This document shows, one piece after another, positions 28,789-38,963 of a stretch of 64,000 nt of DNA. Under the pieces are notes generated by a model. It was not told the origin of the DNA. It was given only the letters and a program-made list of their open reading frames with translations, and searched no databases. Origin of the DNA: Bryobacterales bacterium (GTDB taxonomy: Bacteria; Acidobacteriota; Terriglobia; Bryobacterales; Bryobacteraceae); NCBI GenBank assembly GCA_020852175.1, contig JADZBH010000028.1:1-64000 (forward strand). The letters run 5' to 3'. Position 1 is the first letter of the stretch, and every line of letters begins with the position of its first letter. Both the position numbers and the translations under genes were made by a program.

Positions 28789-30747
28789 TTACCGGTAGAA
28801 GGGTTGCCAGGTGATCCAGAGCGGACCGTAGTGAGGCAGGGGCTGTCCCAGTTCCAGCGCGCCAAGATCCGGAGCGCGGCCCGTGAAGCCATCGTTGATG
28901 GTGGGCAGCACCTGTCCGGCGTCGATGGCCTTCCCGCCGGGCTTCAAACGAAAATCCAGATCCATGGCGTGGTAGACGGCGTGGCGCTTCATGGGCGCCG
29001 GATCGGGCGGCGCCATCTTCTCGAAAATGTCGAAGTCCACCTCCACGCCATGGCTCTCCTGGCCCGTGGCGGCCCGGAACGCCTCCAAGGTGGGAAACGA
29101 TCTCCAGTCCTCCGGCTTGCTGGAATACAGCGTCTGGCCTCGCCGCGAAGGAGCCAGCCAGTTGTACTGCCTTTCGACGCCGCGGTTAGGCCGGAAGCCG
29201 TTGTAATCGGAGCTGTGGACGCCGGTGGCGTTGGCCCAGGTCATGATGCCTCGGTCCGGCGTGTCGCGTCCCAAAAACAAATTGTTACGCCAATGTACGT
29301 TGCCATTCGGGCTCCGGACGGACTGTTCGCCGATGATCGTGTTGTGGTACATGAGCAGGCCCGCCGGTCGCGCGTCCAGCTTGAACGCCGTTCCCGACTG
29401 GACGTGATAGAGCAGGTTGCGGAAGAAGTAAACCGGGCCGCCGAAGATTGGTTGCGAACTGTAGCCGCCATGGAACGCATTCACGCCGCGATTCCGGTAG
29501 ACGCGGATGTTGTGCACACCGCCGTCGGTTTCCACGAAGTCGTCATTGGACATGTGGAAGTCGTTGTCGTGGATGTCGATGGAGGACGCGCGGCGGTCGG
29601 GATCGCTTTCCGGGGCGCCGTACGTGGAGATGCCGACCGAGTCGTGAAAATAGGCGATGGCGTTGTGAGCGATGACGTGGCCGGACCCGTAGATCTTGAT
29701 GGCGTAGTAGCTGGTGAGCTGGTGCGACGAATAAGGTCCGATGTCGCCCCAACGCGGGCCGGTCCAGCCCAGTAGGCGGAAGCGATCGTCGCGCCCGAGA
29801 AAGAGATTGCCGGCGATGTAAAAGTCGGACGAACCGGCGTACTCGGTCCACACGCCGAAGCCGATATTCTCGAAGCGGCAGTCGCGCACGGTCAGGTTGG
29901 TGGCGCCGGTGAGCTCCTTCTTGCCCGCCAGAATCGCGACATCCGTGTTGCGGAAGGTCAGACCGTCGAAGATGTGGTGGGCTGTCCCCATGACATCGAA
30001 GAGCATATGGTTGCCCGCGCCGTCGAAGATCGCCTCGCCATCGCCGGCGGCCTTGATCGTGATGGGCTTGTCCGCCGTGGCTTTCAAGGTCAGGTTGAAG
30101 GTGCCATCGAAGGGAGCGGCCAGCGGATCCACATAGTTGAGACGTTCAGGCCGGTAGAGACCGGCGTGAACCAGAATCGTATCGCCCGGCCGCGCTTTGC
30201 CCTCCCACACCACGCTCCAATCGCCGAGCCCCGCGCCATAGTAGGCTTCCAGCAGGCCCGTGAACGCGGGTTCCTGGCGCGCGCCCTTCCACTCCGGCGA
30301 ATAAACGTGCAGCGTACGGCCGCCAGCCGCGGGTTGCGGCTCGCTTCGAGTCCGCACTTTCACAGTGCGCGAGGTTTCACCGGTCGCGCCATCGGGATCG
30401 GCAAGCGTGAAGCGGCATTCGTACTCCGTTCCTGGTTCCAGGTTCAGGATCGAGCCGGCAAAGCCGTCAGGCACCATGTACTTCAGGTTTTCGCGGTCGC
30501 GGCCAATCTGTTCACCGCCCACGCGCAACAACGGCAATGCCTCCCGCCAGGCCGGTTGGCCCGCGGCGCGATACCGCACCGAGACCGTGGCGTTGCGGTT
30601 GGCGTCGCCCGCGATCAACCATTCGAATCCCAGGTTCCGCAAGGTCGGGTGTTCGACGTGGAATCTTCCAACGGCGGTGGAGTCTTGCGCCATCACGGGC
30701 GCGGCGCAGCAGAGCGCTGCGAACAACGGAGCGAATCGTCTCGGCAT
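28789..30747 (-). CDS. Secreted right-handed parallel beta-helix repeat protein
   Basis: Start MPRRFAPLFAALCCAAPVMAQ at 30747; beta-helix-type repeats LTVRDCRFENIGFGVW, FYIAGNLFLGRDDRF, GHVIAHNAIAYFHD, DIHDNDFHM. Confidence 0.75.
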   Translation of the reverse strand: MPRRFAPLFAALCCAAPVMAQDSTAVGRFHVEHPTLRNLGFEWLIAGDANRNATVSVRYRAAGQPAWREALPLLRVGGEQIGRDRENLKYMVPDGFAGSILNLEPGTEYECRFTLADPDGATGETSRTVKVRTRSEPQPAAGGRTLHVYSPEWKGARQEPAFTGLLEAYYGAGLGDWSVVWEGKARPGDTILVHAGLYRPERLNYVDPLAAPFDGTFNLTLKATADKPITIKAAGDGEAIFDGAGNHMLFDVMGTAHHIFDGLTFRNTDVAILAGKKELTGATNLTVRDCRFENIGFGVWTEYAGSSDFYIAGNLFLGRDDRFRLLGWTGPRWGDIGPYSSHQLTSYYAIKIYGSGHVIAHNAIAYFHDSVGISTYGAPESDPDRRASSIDIHDNDFHMSNDDFVETDGGVHNIRVYRNRGVNAFHGGYSSQPIFGGPVYFFRNLLYHVQSGTAFKLDARPAGLLMYHNTIIGEQSVRSPNGNVHWRNNLFLGRDTPDRGIMTWANATGVHSSDYNGFRPNRGVERQYNWLAPSRRGQTLYSSKPEDWRSFPTLEAFRAATGQESHGVEVDFDIFEKMAPPDPAPMKRHAVYHAMDLDFRLKPGGKAIDAGQVLPTINDGFTGRAPDLGALELGQPLPHYGPLWITWQPFYR

Positions 30748-30811
30748 TGCGGTACAGCATATATCAAGGGCTGCTGGCGGATGCGCGCGCCGCCCGCTAT
30801 CCTCAAACCTG

Positions 30812-31897
30812 ATGCGGCTTCTCACTGCCTTTCTGCTTGCTTCGCTACTGGCCGGACAATCCATTCCCCGCCCCGGGTTCACACATGAAACGCCGTTCGA
30901 TCCCAGGACGGCGACGGGCCGCTACAAACATCCGGCGTCCATCACCGAATTGGCCAACGGCGATCTCTACCTGGCCTATTACGGAGGTGATGGCGAGTAT
31001 GCGCCCAGCACCGCCGTCTATGGCTCGCGCAAGCCGAAGGGTTCACCGGCATGGACCACGCCCGTGAAAATCGCGCAGGATCCCTTCTATTCGGCGGGCA
31101 ATCCGGTGGTGTGGCAGGCGCCTGACGGCGTCGTGTGGTTGTGGTACGTCGTGCGTCCTGGCGCCACGTGGTCCACGGCGCGCATCGCCGCCAGGATTTC
31201 GCGCGACGGAGCCCGCTCGTGGTCCGACACATCGTTCATTACTTTCGAGGAGGGAACGCTTGTGCAGGCGGCGCCCGCCGTGCTCGCCAGCGGCGAGTAT
31301 CTGCTGCCGGTGTGGAAGGAGACGGGTTATGACACGGAAGTGGTCGCGGCCGATTCGGCTTCGTTCTTCCTTCTGTACGATCCGAAAAAGCGTACATGGA
31401 CCGAGTCAACGCGCGTGCATTCGCGCGTGGGCAACATCGAGCCATCGGCCGCCGAGCTCGAACCGGGACGCCTGATCGCCTTTTGCCGCCGCGCCGGCGG
31501 ATATGGACCCGGCGCGCCCGGCTATCCCGCCTACATCGTCCGCGCGGAATCCAACGACGGCGGGCGCACCTGGTCGCCCGGCGAAGAAACCGGGTTCCCC
31601 AATCCAAACTCCGCCGTGGCCCTGCTGCGTCTGGCTTCGGGCAAGCTGCTGCTGGTTTTCAACGATAGTCTCACCGACCGCACCCCGCTCACGGCCGTGC
31701 TCTCCACCGATGGCGGCAAGACGTTTTCCAGGAAGCTGAACCTCGCCGGAGGCGGCAATGACTATGCGTATCCCTACCTGATTCAGGCGCGCGACGGCAT
31801 GGTGCACCTGGTGTATACCTCGCAGCGCCGCTCGACGGTGAATCACCTGGCGTTCACGGAAGAAGCGCTGGAACAGGCCCTGGCGCGGCCGCGCTGA
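30812..31897 (+). CDS. Sialidase/BNR-repeat exo-alpha-type hydrolase
   Basis: MRLLTAFLLASLLAGQSIPRPGFTHETPF signal peptide; Asp-box-like SRDGARSWSD, SNDGGRTWSPG, STDGGKTFSR. Confidence 0.8.
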   Translation: MRLLTAFLLASLLAGQSIPRPGFTHETPFDPRTATGRYKHPASITELANGDLYLAYYGGDGEYAPSTAVYGSRKPKGSPAWTTPVKIAQDPFYSAGNPVVWQAPDGVVWLWYVVRPGATWSTARIAARISRDGARSWSDTSFITFEEGTLVQAAPAVLASGEYLLPVWKETGYDTEVVAADSASFFLLYDPKKRTWTESTRVHSRVGNIEPSAAELEPGRLIAFCRRAGGYGPGAPGYPAYIVRAESNDGGRTWSPGEETGFPNPNSAVALLRLASGKLLLVFNDSLTDRTPLTAVLSTDGGKTFSRKLNLAGGGNDYAYPYLIQARDGMVHLVYTSQRRSTVNHLAFTEEALEQALARPR

Positions 31898-31902
31898 GCA
31901 GG

Positions 31903-33156
31903 CTACCGCCCCTGGATGAGGCGCTCGATCAGGGTGGCGATGGTCTGGTGCTCCACGGCGCTGTTCAACCGCAGGACGTTGGACATAAGAGCCACCAGGT
32001 ACACCTTGCCCTCCGACTCGACGATGGCCACCGAGTGCATCAGGTTCACCTTGTTGCCCCTGTACTGAAGGCATTTGAAGCCCGGCTCGGGCGCGCACTC
32101 AAACAAGGAACCGCTTTTGAAATAGACGCGCGCGTTGGCCAGCGCGGGCGACGAGGCATAGCGGTAGCGTGGCCGCGAAAAATAAATGAGCCGCTTCATC
32201 TCCAGGCTTGACCAGGCATCCAGCAGACGGCCCTGCTCCATCCGCACCAGAAGGCGCAGCAGTTCGTTCGGCGTCGCGTAGCTCCCGGAACCGGGAAAAA
32301 CCCTGCCGCCCCCCGAGGTGAACAAGGTGCCGACACGCAACTTGTTCGTGTCAAGCCCGCTCGACGTCAATGCGTCCTGTTGCGGTTCCAGCGATTTCGC
32401 GGTCCGTTCCGCCGCGCTCAGCCCGCTCAGCCATGCATCGGCCTGCCTGGGGCCGCCGCCCTCACGCATCGACGGGTACTTCGCACCGTACTGCCTCAGC
32501 AGCACGGATTCCTTCCATACCTGCGACGCCGCCGCGTTCGAGCTTTGGCTCAGCATGTGGTCCAGCCATTCGTAAAGACTGAACTTGTCACCCGTCTCCA
32601 GACGGCGGTTCACGATGGCCGGCTGCCCGTCGTTGTAGAAAGGAACCGTCTTGCCGTCGCGATAGACCACCGGCTCGGCGGCGATGACCGTCTCACGCAG
32701 CAGCTTCTCGCGCTCCGCCGTGCTGTTGGGAAAGGCGCGCTTTAATTCGCCCATGACACCGGAAGCGACAAACAGCTTGGCCACGCTGCCGGGAATGTAT
32801 TTTTCATCGGCGCGGAGGGCGGCATAGCGCGGCGCGCGAGGGTTCGTGATATCGAGCAGCGCGATGTTGTAGCTCCTGTCGCGGCCGGCGAAGATCGCCT
32901 CCAGCCTCGCCTGCAGCTTCGCGTCACGCGGCGTCGCGGGCGTGATGTCGTAGCCTTCGTTCACGCCTTGCAGGTGGAGCTTCACATCGGCCATCGAGGC
33001 CAGCGCTCCGGGAGGCAGCTTCACCGTCTGCCGGATCTTGTTCTGGTTCGATAGCGCGTAGCCCTTCAGCCGCCGGATGCCCGTGTGCTCGAATCCATCC
33101 AACGGGTAACCATGGGCCAGCCCCGCCGACAGCAGCACTCCCAGCGCCCATTTCAC
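31903..33156 (-). CDS. Secreted class-A-beta-lactamase-like serine hydrolase
   Basis: 417 aa; signal peptide; SVAK (SxxK), SSN (SxN), FKSGSL (KSG) in order. Confidence 0.78.
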   Translation of the reverse strand: MKWALGVLLSAGLAHGYPLDGFEHTGIRRLKGYALSNQNKIRQTVKLPPGALASMADVKLHLQGVNEGYDITPATPRDAKLQARLEAIFAGRDRSYNIALLDITNPRAPRYAALRADEKYIPGSVAKLFVASGVMGELKRAFPNSTAEREKLLRETVIAAEPVVYRDGKTVPFYNDGQPAIVNRRLETGDKFSLYEWLDHMLSQSSNAAASQVWKESVLLRQYGAKYPSMREGGGPRQADAWLSGLSAAERTAKSLEPQQDALTSSGLDTNKLRVGTLFTSGGGRVFPGSGSYATPNELLRLLVRMEQGRLLDAWSSLEMKRLIYFSRPRYRYASSPALANARVYFKSGSLFECAPEPGFKCLQYRGNKVNLMHSVAIVESEGKVYLVALMSNVLRLNSAVEHQTIATLIERLIQGR

Positions 33157-36050
33157 GGCGCCACCGCCGCGTCGAGCTTCACCATGCCGGCCGCCTGCCG
33201 GCCCTCCAAACTCGATAGCTGCTGCAATAGCGCTACCTCCTGGAACCGCACAAGCGGCCGGATCTGGAACAGGCGCAGCATCCCTTTTTCAAATCCGAAT
33301 TCGATGTCCCACGGCAGTTCTCCCGCCACGGCGCCCTTCACCGGCGGGTACTTTTTCTTTACTTCGGCCACCATGGAGCGCAACTGCGCGATCTCGTCCG
33401 GCAGAAGCAGATAGTCTTCCTTCAGCGGGGGCAGGTTGGCGAAGCCGCCCGCGGGCTTCACGACGCGACGGTAGGTGGCGCGCGCCTGCTGCAATAACTT
33501 CACGCCGCCGCCGGGCAGCAGAAGCAGGCTTTCGGCCACGCCGCCATCCACCACCGCGCTGGTGCCTTCGCTCGCGTTCACCGTCGTCTCGTCCCGCGCG
33601 CCGGTTTCCAGGTTCAACGTGGCGATCACGCCGCTCTTGTCCGACGGCACCGAACGCATGACGATCACCGACGGATACACGCGCTCGCTGCCCCGCAAGG
33701 CGCGGTTGCGCCATTCAAATGCGCGGTCCGAATACGGAGAGGCCCACACCTCGCGGACGGCCTCGAAGATCTTCTCCGCGCCCACCACGTTCGGAACGGT
33801 CTTGTTCAACCCGGCTCCGGTGAATTCCGGCAGATCCTCGGCGTTGGTGTCGCTGCGGACGAACGCGCCATAGCGCTCGCCGGGACCGAGCACGCGCGGC
33901 AGTTCGGCGCGCAGCGCATCGCGAAACTCCGTCAGCAGGGGCATGGTTTGAATGGTCTTGCGCCAGGCCGCCAGATGCGGCGCCATATACCGGTTGATCT
34001 CCGCCGCCTCGGCGCCGCGCGCGCGCATCCGCTCCACTTCGGCGAAGCGCTCCTCGATCTCCTCTCGCAGCGTCTTGCCGGTTGTGTCCAGGACCCGGTC
34101 GATATGGGCGCGGAAGACGCCGAAGGGAATCACGACGCCCGGCGCCACCTCCTTCGGAAAGTAGCTGGCCAGTTCGCCCAGGTTCGCCGCCTTGGGGCCC
34201 ACCAGGGCGCCCGAATCGGCCGTCCGCAGGGAGGTGAGCGGAATCAGCTTGCGGTTGTCCAGGTTCAGGCGCGAGGTGTCCAACTGAATGCGCGCGCGTT
34301 GAGAAGCAGCCGGCTGCTCCACCCAGAGCTTCTTTTCCTCCTGGTTCAGCGAGGACGTCTCGCGCAGAACCACCACTTGGCGCGGCGTCACGGCGAAAAA
34401 CACCTCTTGTTCATTATGTTTTTCCAGCGCATCCAGCAGCGACGATGGCACGGTGGCATTCGGGATGCCGAGATTGGCCGCCAGGATCTGGGTATGCGAA
34501 AGGGCGTTGCCGCTGTCCAGCGTCAGGATCCCCGCCACCGGCTTCAGGTCCGACACCGTCTCGGGCAGAACGTAGATGCCCTTGGGATCGAGGTTGCCCG
34601 CGGCGTCGAGAGGATCGCGGATGATGCGCAGCTTGCCCACGGCGACGCCGGGGTTCAATCCGGCCACGCCCGCCGCCACGCTTTTGCCGAAGACGGTATG
34701 GACAATGCCCGCCGCCGTGTTGGCGTCCCGCGCCAGCACGTCGAGCGCCGCCGTCATGGGCAGCGCCGCGGAGCTGCGCAAAAGGTGATCGACGATGGTC
34801 ACGGCAAGCGGTTCCACGGCGCTCCAATGCCGGCCCACGGGCCCGAAGTCCCGCGCCACGGTGGCCCGCGACCACTCGGCCGCGCGCGCCACATACTGCA
34901 CGGAGCGCCGCCACTGCTCGGGCTCCCATTCCGGACGCGCCACCAGCGCGCCCAATTCGGCGTGGAGCGCATCATATTGCCGCATGGAAAGCAGGCCCGC
35001 TCCAGCGGCCAGCGCGAACCACTGACGCTGCCGGGCCAGCATGTCGCGGCGCGTCCGCGCCTCGGGCTTTTTCATGGTGAAGGCGTGTTCCAGGATGGCC
35101 GCGTTCCAGTCGAGCAGCGCCGTGTTCGCCGGGCCGTCCTTCGAACTCTCCACGCCCCGCCGAATGGCCAGCACGGCTTCGGCGGCTTCACGCAGCCAGT
35201 CGCCGTTATCGCGCGCGGCGGCCAGTTTCGCGAGCATTTCCTTGAACGCCGCCGGCAGCCCCGGAGCAGCCCTGGACGAATCACGCCCTCCATACTGCTC
35301 GCGCAACTTCTCCAGCAACTCCTTCAACAATGGCTGAGACGCCTCGGGAATTTGGCCGAGCTTCGCGTATTCCTCCACCCGCTGCACATCGGCGGAACTG
35401 GGAACCGAGTGAATCTTCGCTCGAAGCACCTGGAAGCGCCGGTCGAGATCGGCCAGCGCCGTGGCCAGGTTGCGGATCCGTTTCACACGGCTGTCGGCGA
35501 CCCCGTGCGGCAGCGCCGCCACCAGTTGCGTGGCCAGAAAGTAGTTCTTGCGGGTCCACTCGGGATCGCTCAACAGTCGCGCCAGCAGGGCGCGGCCGGC
35601 CTTTTCTTCATCCTCGATCTGGCGCGCGCCCCGGTAGCCCGTCGAATTGGTATAAATCCAGCCGCGTTTGGCTTCAAAAAGGTAGATTTCGAGGATGATT
35701 TCCTTCAGACGCCAGTGATCGCGGGCGGCGTCGAAGGCCTGGTCAAAGGGCAGCGCGGTCAGGATCGTGCCCACGTCCATGCCCCAAGCGCCCAATTGTC
35801 TGGCCTGCGGCGTCAACTCGGCATGTTGCACGCCGCCGCCGCGCTGGCGGCAGGGCACGCCCGCCGGCGGCAGAACCGAGCCGTCCTTGCACCACCACCG
35901 GATCTGCAGATACGGCCCCTTGGGACTGGCCTCGAACTGCTTCACGATACGCCCGGCCTGCTGCGCCTGCTGGGGAGTCATCGGCTCCACCAATCCGTCG
36001 CCGCGCAATGCCGAAGCGGACAAAATGACAATCGCCAGCGTGTATCTCAT
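33153..36050 (-). CDS. PEP-utilizer/pyruvate-phosphate-dikinase-like protein with signal peptide
   Basis: 965 aa; MRYTLAIVILSASALRGDG; phosphohistidine-type domain ILTLDSGNALSHTQILAANLGIPNATVPS; C-terminal PPDK ATP-grasp ALVGPKAANLGELASYFP, GAFVRSDTNAEDLPEFTGAGLN, DIEFGFEKGMLRLFQIRPL. Confidence 0.82.
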   Translation of the reverse strand: MRYTLAIVILSASALRGDGLVEPMTPQQAQQAGRIVKQFEASPKGPYLQIRWWCKDGSVLPPAGVPCRQRGGGVQHAELTPQARQLGAWGMDVGTILTALPFDQAFDAARDHWRLKEIILEIYLFEAKRGWIYTNSTGYRGARQIEDEEKAGRALLARLLSDPEWTRKNYFLATQLVAALPHGVADSRVKRIRNLATALADLDRRFQVLRAKIHSVPSSADVQRVEEYAKLGQIPEASQPLLKELLEKLREQYGGRDSSRAAPGLPAAFKEMLAKLAAARDNGDWLREAAEAVLAIRRGVESSKDGPANTALLDWNAAILEHAFTMKKPEARTRRDMLARQRQWFALAAGAGLLSMRQYDALHAELGALVARPEWEPEQWRRSVQYVARAAEWSRATVARDFGPVGRHWSAVEPLAVTIVDHLLRSSAALPMTAALDVLARDANTAAGIVHTVFGKSVAAGVAGLNPGVAVGKLRIIRDPLDAAGNLDPKGIYVLPETVSDLKPVAGILTLDSGNALSHTQILAANLGIPNATVPSSLLDALEKHNEQEVFFAVTPRQVVVLRETSSLNQEEKKLWVEQPAASQRARIQLDTSRLNLDNRKLIPLTSLRTADSGALVGPKAANLGELASYFPKEVAPGVVIPFGVFRAHIDRVLDTTGKTLREEIEERFAEVERMRARGAEAAEINRYMAPHLAAWRKTIQTMPLLTEFRDALRAELPRVLGPGERYGAFVRSDTNAEDLPEFTGAGLNKTVPNVVGAEKIFEAVREVWASPYSDRAFEWRNRALRGSERVYPSVIVMRSVPSDKSGVIATLNLETGARDETTVNASEGTSAVVDGGVAESLLLLPGGGVKLLQQARATYRRVVKPAGGFANLPPLKEDYLLLPDEIAQLRSMVAEVKKKYPPVKGAVAGELPWDIEFGFEKGMLRLFQIRPLVRFQEVALLQQLSSLEGRQAAGMVKLDAAVAP

Positions 36051-37127
36051 CTACTGCGGTTTCGGCGGTTCTTCCTTCCGCCCCTCCTCCGGTAAGGCGT
36101 CCGGTATGTCGAACGTAATGGCCGTATCGGCTCCGAACTTCCGGTACATTCGGAACTCCGTTTCGTTCTTCGCCAGATACTTCGCCTCGCGCATCTTCAC
36201 CGTATATTTCAACGGCAGCATGTACTCCGAACCGCCGATGTTCACGAAATCGTAGTCGAGAACCGTACCCGCCTGCTGCACGGGAAACGAGGGCGGAATC
36301 CCCTCGGCCTCCAACGTCAGCCGTGCGATCATGCGCGTATCGCGATCCACGTAAACCAGCCCATGATAACCCGGCGTGATCGTCTGGGAACGCTGGTAGC
36401 TGACCGTCCACTTCGACCTGTCCTGCCGCACACGGTACTCGATGACGTGCATGCGCCGCCCGCCGAGCGTGGCCCACCGCGCCCACCGGAACGAGGCCTC
36501 CGAGGACCGCTCGAACACCTCTTTCAACATGGAGCCGAACTCGCCCGTGGAGATAGCCCCGTCCACGCGGTCCAACCCTACCTCGGTCGGAGCGCCATTC
36601 ATCAACATCACCTTGTACTCCTCCTTCTGTTCAAAGTAGGAAAGGCGCACGGTGATCACGTCCTGGCGCCGCCAGAACTCCAGCCCCGTCGGATCGTAGT
36701 AGCGCCGGATCACCTGTGTGCAGATGAAGTCCGGCAGCCGCTTCGTATAGTTCAGCGCGTAGTCGCGCAGGTGCTCGATCAGCGCGCTTTGCTCTTCGGC
36801 CGTGGGCGGGTCGGGCAGCTTGAAGACGGGCTTGGGCGCGGGCGGAGGCGGCGGCTCCAGGCTTTTCGACGCCTCGAAAATGGCCCGCAACGCCTCGGCC
36901 GTCCGCTGCCCCACGCCATAGCTGAGCATGGTGGTGAGATCGTCCTCGCTCATCCGCTCGCGCAACTTCACGTTCTTCAGATACGAGGCGACCTTCTTAT
37001 CGTCCTGCTTCAGCTTGGCCGCCGACTCCACAAACGAGTCGAGCTGCCGCATGGACATGCGCGCCTGCGCGTACAGGCACACGGCCAGCGCCAGCGGCGC
37101 GAGCCAGACGATGCGAACAACTCTCAT
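36051..37127 (-). CDS. Secreted hypothetical protein
   Basis: 358 aa; signal peptide MRVVRIVWLAPLALAVCLYAQA; abuts the dikinase start; no firm family. Confidence 0.65.
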   Translation of the reverse strand: MRVVRIVWLAPLALAVCLYAQARMSMRQLDSFVESAAKLKQDDKKVASYLKNVKLRERMSEDDLTTMLSYGVGQRTAEALRAIFEASKSLEPPPPPAPKPVFKLPDPPTAEEQSALIEHLRDYALNYTKRLPDFICTQVIRRYYDPTGLEFWRRQDVITVRLSYFEQKEEYKVMLMNGAPTEVGLDRVDGAISTGEFGSMLKEVFERSSEASFRWARWATLGGRRMHVIEYRVRQDRSKWTVSYQRSQTITPGYHGLVYVDRDTRMIARLTLEAEGIPPSFPVQQAGTVLDYDFVNIGGSEYMLPLKYTVKMREAKYLAKNETEFRMYRKFGADTAITFDIPDALPEEGRKEEPPKPQ

Positions 37128-37185
37128 ATAGTTATTGTCGTGGCAGAGCCGCGCCCGGTTTCAAAGCTCCGGGCATCCGGCGCAT

Positions 37186-38268
37186 CTAAAACGGAAACCG
37201 CTTCTTCCTCGCCGGCGCCGCGGCCGGTTTGGTCAACTCGTGAATGGCGTCCTGCACCAGCGGAGCCATGGCGCGATAGCCGGCGGCGTTCGGATGGAGC
37301 CCGTCGTCGGCCATATCCGCCTTCATCATGCCGCGTTCGTCCTTCATGGCGGCGGAGTAGTCCAGATAGGTGATTCCATGCCGCGCGGCGTAGGCGCGGG
37401 ACCAGGAATTGATGGCCTCGATCTGTGCCGGAGGACGCAACCGGCTGATCTCGAAGGCCGGATTCACGTCTTTGTGGTAGTCGCTCACCGGCAGCACGCT
37501 GGCCAGAATCAGCTTGATCTTATGCTGGGCGCAGAGATCCGCGATCATCGAAAGGTTATTGGTCACGGCTTCCACCGGAATCTTTCGCGCCAGGTCGTTC
37601 GTGCCTCCCAGCAGCACCATCGCCTCCGGCTTCAGGTCAATCACATCGGCCTTCATCCGTCCCAACATCTGGGAGGTGATCTGCCCGCTGATGCCCCGGT
37701 TCACGAAATCGCGATCCGGAAAATACTCGTTCAGCCGCCAGCCGTCGGTGATGGAATCGCCCAGGAACACCACGCGCGGCTTGCCGGCCGCGGGCGGACC
37801 CAGGCGGGCGTTCGCCTCGGCGTAGCGTTGCAGGTTGTCGCGGTCGGGCGAGCGAAGCTGAGTCTCCTTCACTTCCAGCATGGCCGCGAAACTGGTTTCG
37901 GCGCGCTCGACGGCCTCGCGCAACTCGGCGAACTGGCGCTTGGCCTCGGCAGGGAATGGGAATGGCTTGGGCAGCGCATCGGCCAGGGCCAGATAAGCCC
38001 GCACATTACGCACAATTTCCAGGTGCATCGGCGAATAGGGCTGCGTGGGCGCGATTTTCAGATTCGCCACCGCCTGCCGCGCATTTTCCATGACGGGAGC
38101 CGCCGCGCGGGCCAGGCCGGGCACGGCCGACATCGTGGAATCCATCAGTTGCAGCGTGCGTGTGTACAGCGCGTTGTACTGGGAGTAGGTCAGCAGCGCT
38201 GTTTCCTGCGCCGGCGCTCCGGCCACGCCGAACCACAGCATGGCGAACGCCAACGAAAACCTTCTCAT
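37186..38268 (-). CDS. SGNH/GDSL hydrolase-type lipase/esterase
   Basis: PRVVFLGDSITDGWRLNEYFPDRDFVNRGISGQIT, LLGGTNDLAR, DDGLHPNAAGYRAM; start MRRFSLAFAM at 38268. Confidence 0.92.
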   Translation of the reverse strand: MRRFSLAFAMLWFGVAGAPAQETALLTYSQYNALYTRTLQLMDSTMSAVPGLARAAAPVMENARQAVANLKIAPTQPYSPMHLEIVRNVRAYLALADALPKPFPFPAEAKRQFAELREAVERAETSFAAMLEVKETQLRSPDRDNLQRYAEANARLGPPAAGKPRVVFLGDSITDGWRLNEYFPDRDFVNRGISGQITSQMLGRMKADVIDLKPEAMVLLGGTNDLARKIPVEAVTNNLSMIADLCAQHKIKLILASVLPVSDYHKDVNPAFEISRLRPPAQIEAINSWSRAYAARHGITYLDYSAAMKDERGMMKADMADDGLHPNAAGYRAMAPLVQDAIHELTKPAAAPARKKRFPF

Positions 38269-38963
38269 GAACGCTCCTCCTTCACCAGGTCGATCGTGAC
38301 CGTTCCGAAAAACAGCGACATCTGCATGCGGACGCGCACCGGCACGCGCCGCGCATCGTCGCTCAGCCAAAAGAACATCCTGCCGCCGCGGCGGTAGATG
38401 ACGCCGTTCATCAATCCGGCCTCGTACTTCACCGTGTTGAACTCGCCCGCCTCGGTCTTCACCTTTTCCTTGCCCACCACGCGTACCTTCACCTGCTCAT
38501 ACTTGCGCCCGTCGCTGATCGGCATGGTGAACTCGCCCTTGCGCGCCGCGCCGGACCGCAGGCTTGCCAGCGCGCCAATCACGTCGTGCACGCAGCCGGG
38601 CACGTTCAACTCGGCGGTCCGGACGGTTTCCTTCTTCTCCACATCGGTTTCAATGTAGGAGCTTTTGCCCGCCGCCGCCGGAAACGTGGCCCGCGCCTCC
38701 CGCCTTTTCTTCCCCTCCTCGATCTTGAAGAGGATTGATTCCGAACAGTGGTCTTTCGCCCTGAACTGCACGCGGTAGTCGTCGTTCACGCGGTAGAGCC
38801 TGGATACAAACCCTACGCTTTCAAGCGTCATGTGTGCCGAGGTGTCCGTATAGGAAAGCACGATGTCGCCGGCGTGCATCAGGCGCCACTCCGCCTTATA
38901 GTGCAGCACGTCGCCCGCGCACAAGGGCGCGGCCATGCAGGCCCAGATCAGCGCCTTCCTCAT
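38265..38963 (-). CDS. DUF3108-like secreted protein
   Basis: 232 aa; signal peptide; VLHYKAEWRLMHAGDIVLSYTDTSAHMTLE...KVKTEAGEFNTVKYEAGLMNGVIYRRGGRMFFWLSDDARRVPVRVRMQ. Confidence 0.75.
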   Translation of the reverse strand: MRKALIWACMAAPLCAGDVLHYKAEWRLMHAGDIVLSYTDTSAHMTLESVGFVSRLYRVNDDYRVQFRAKDHCSESILFKIEEGKKRREARATFPAAAGKSSYIETDVEKKETVRTAELNVPGCVHDVIGALASLRSGAARKGEFTMPISDGRKYEQVKVRVVGKEKVKTEAGEFNTVKYEAGLMNGVIYRRGGRMFFWLSDDARRVPVRVRMQMSLFFGTVTIDLVKEERS

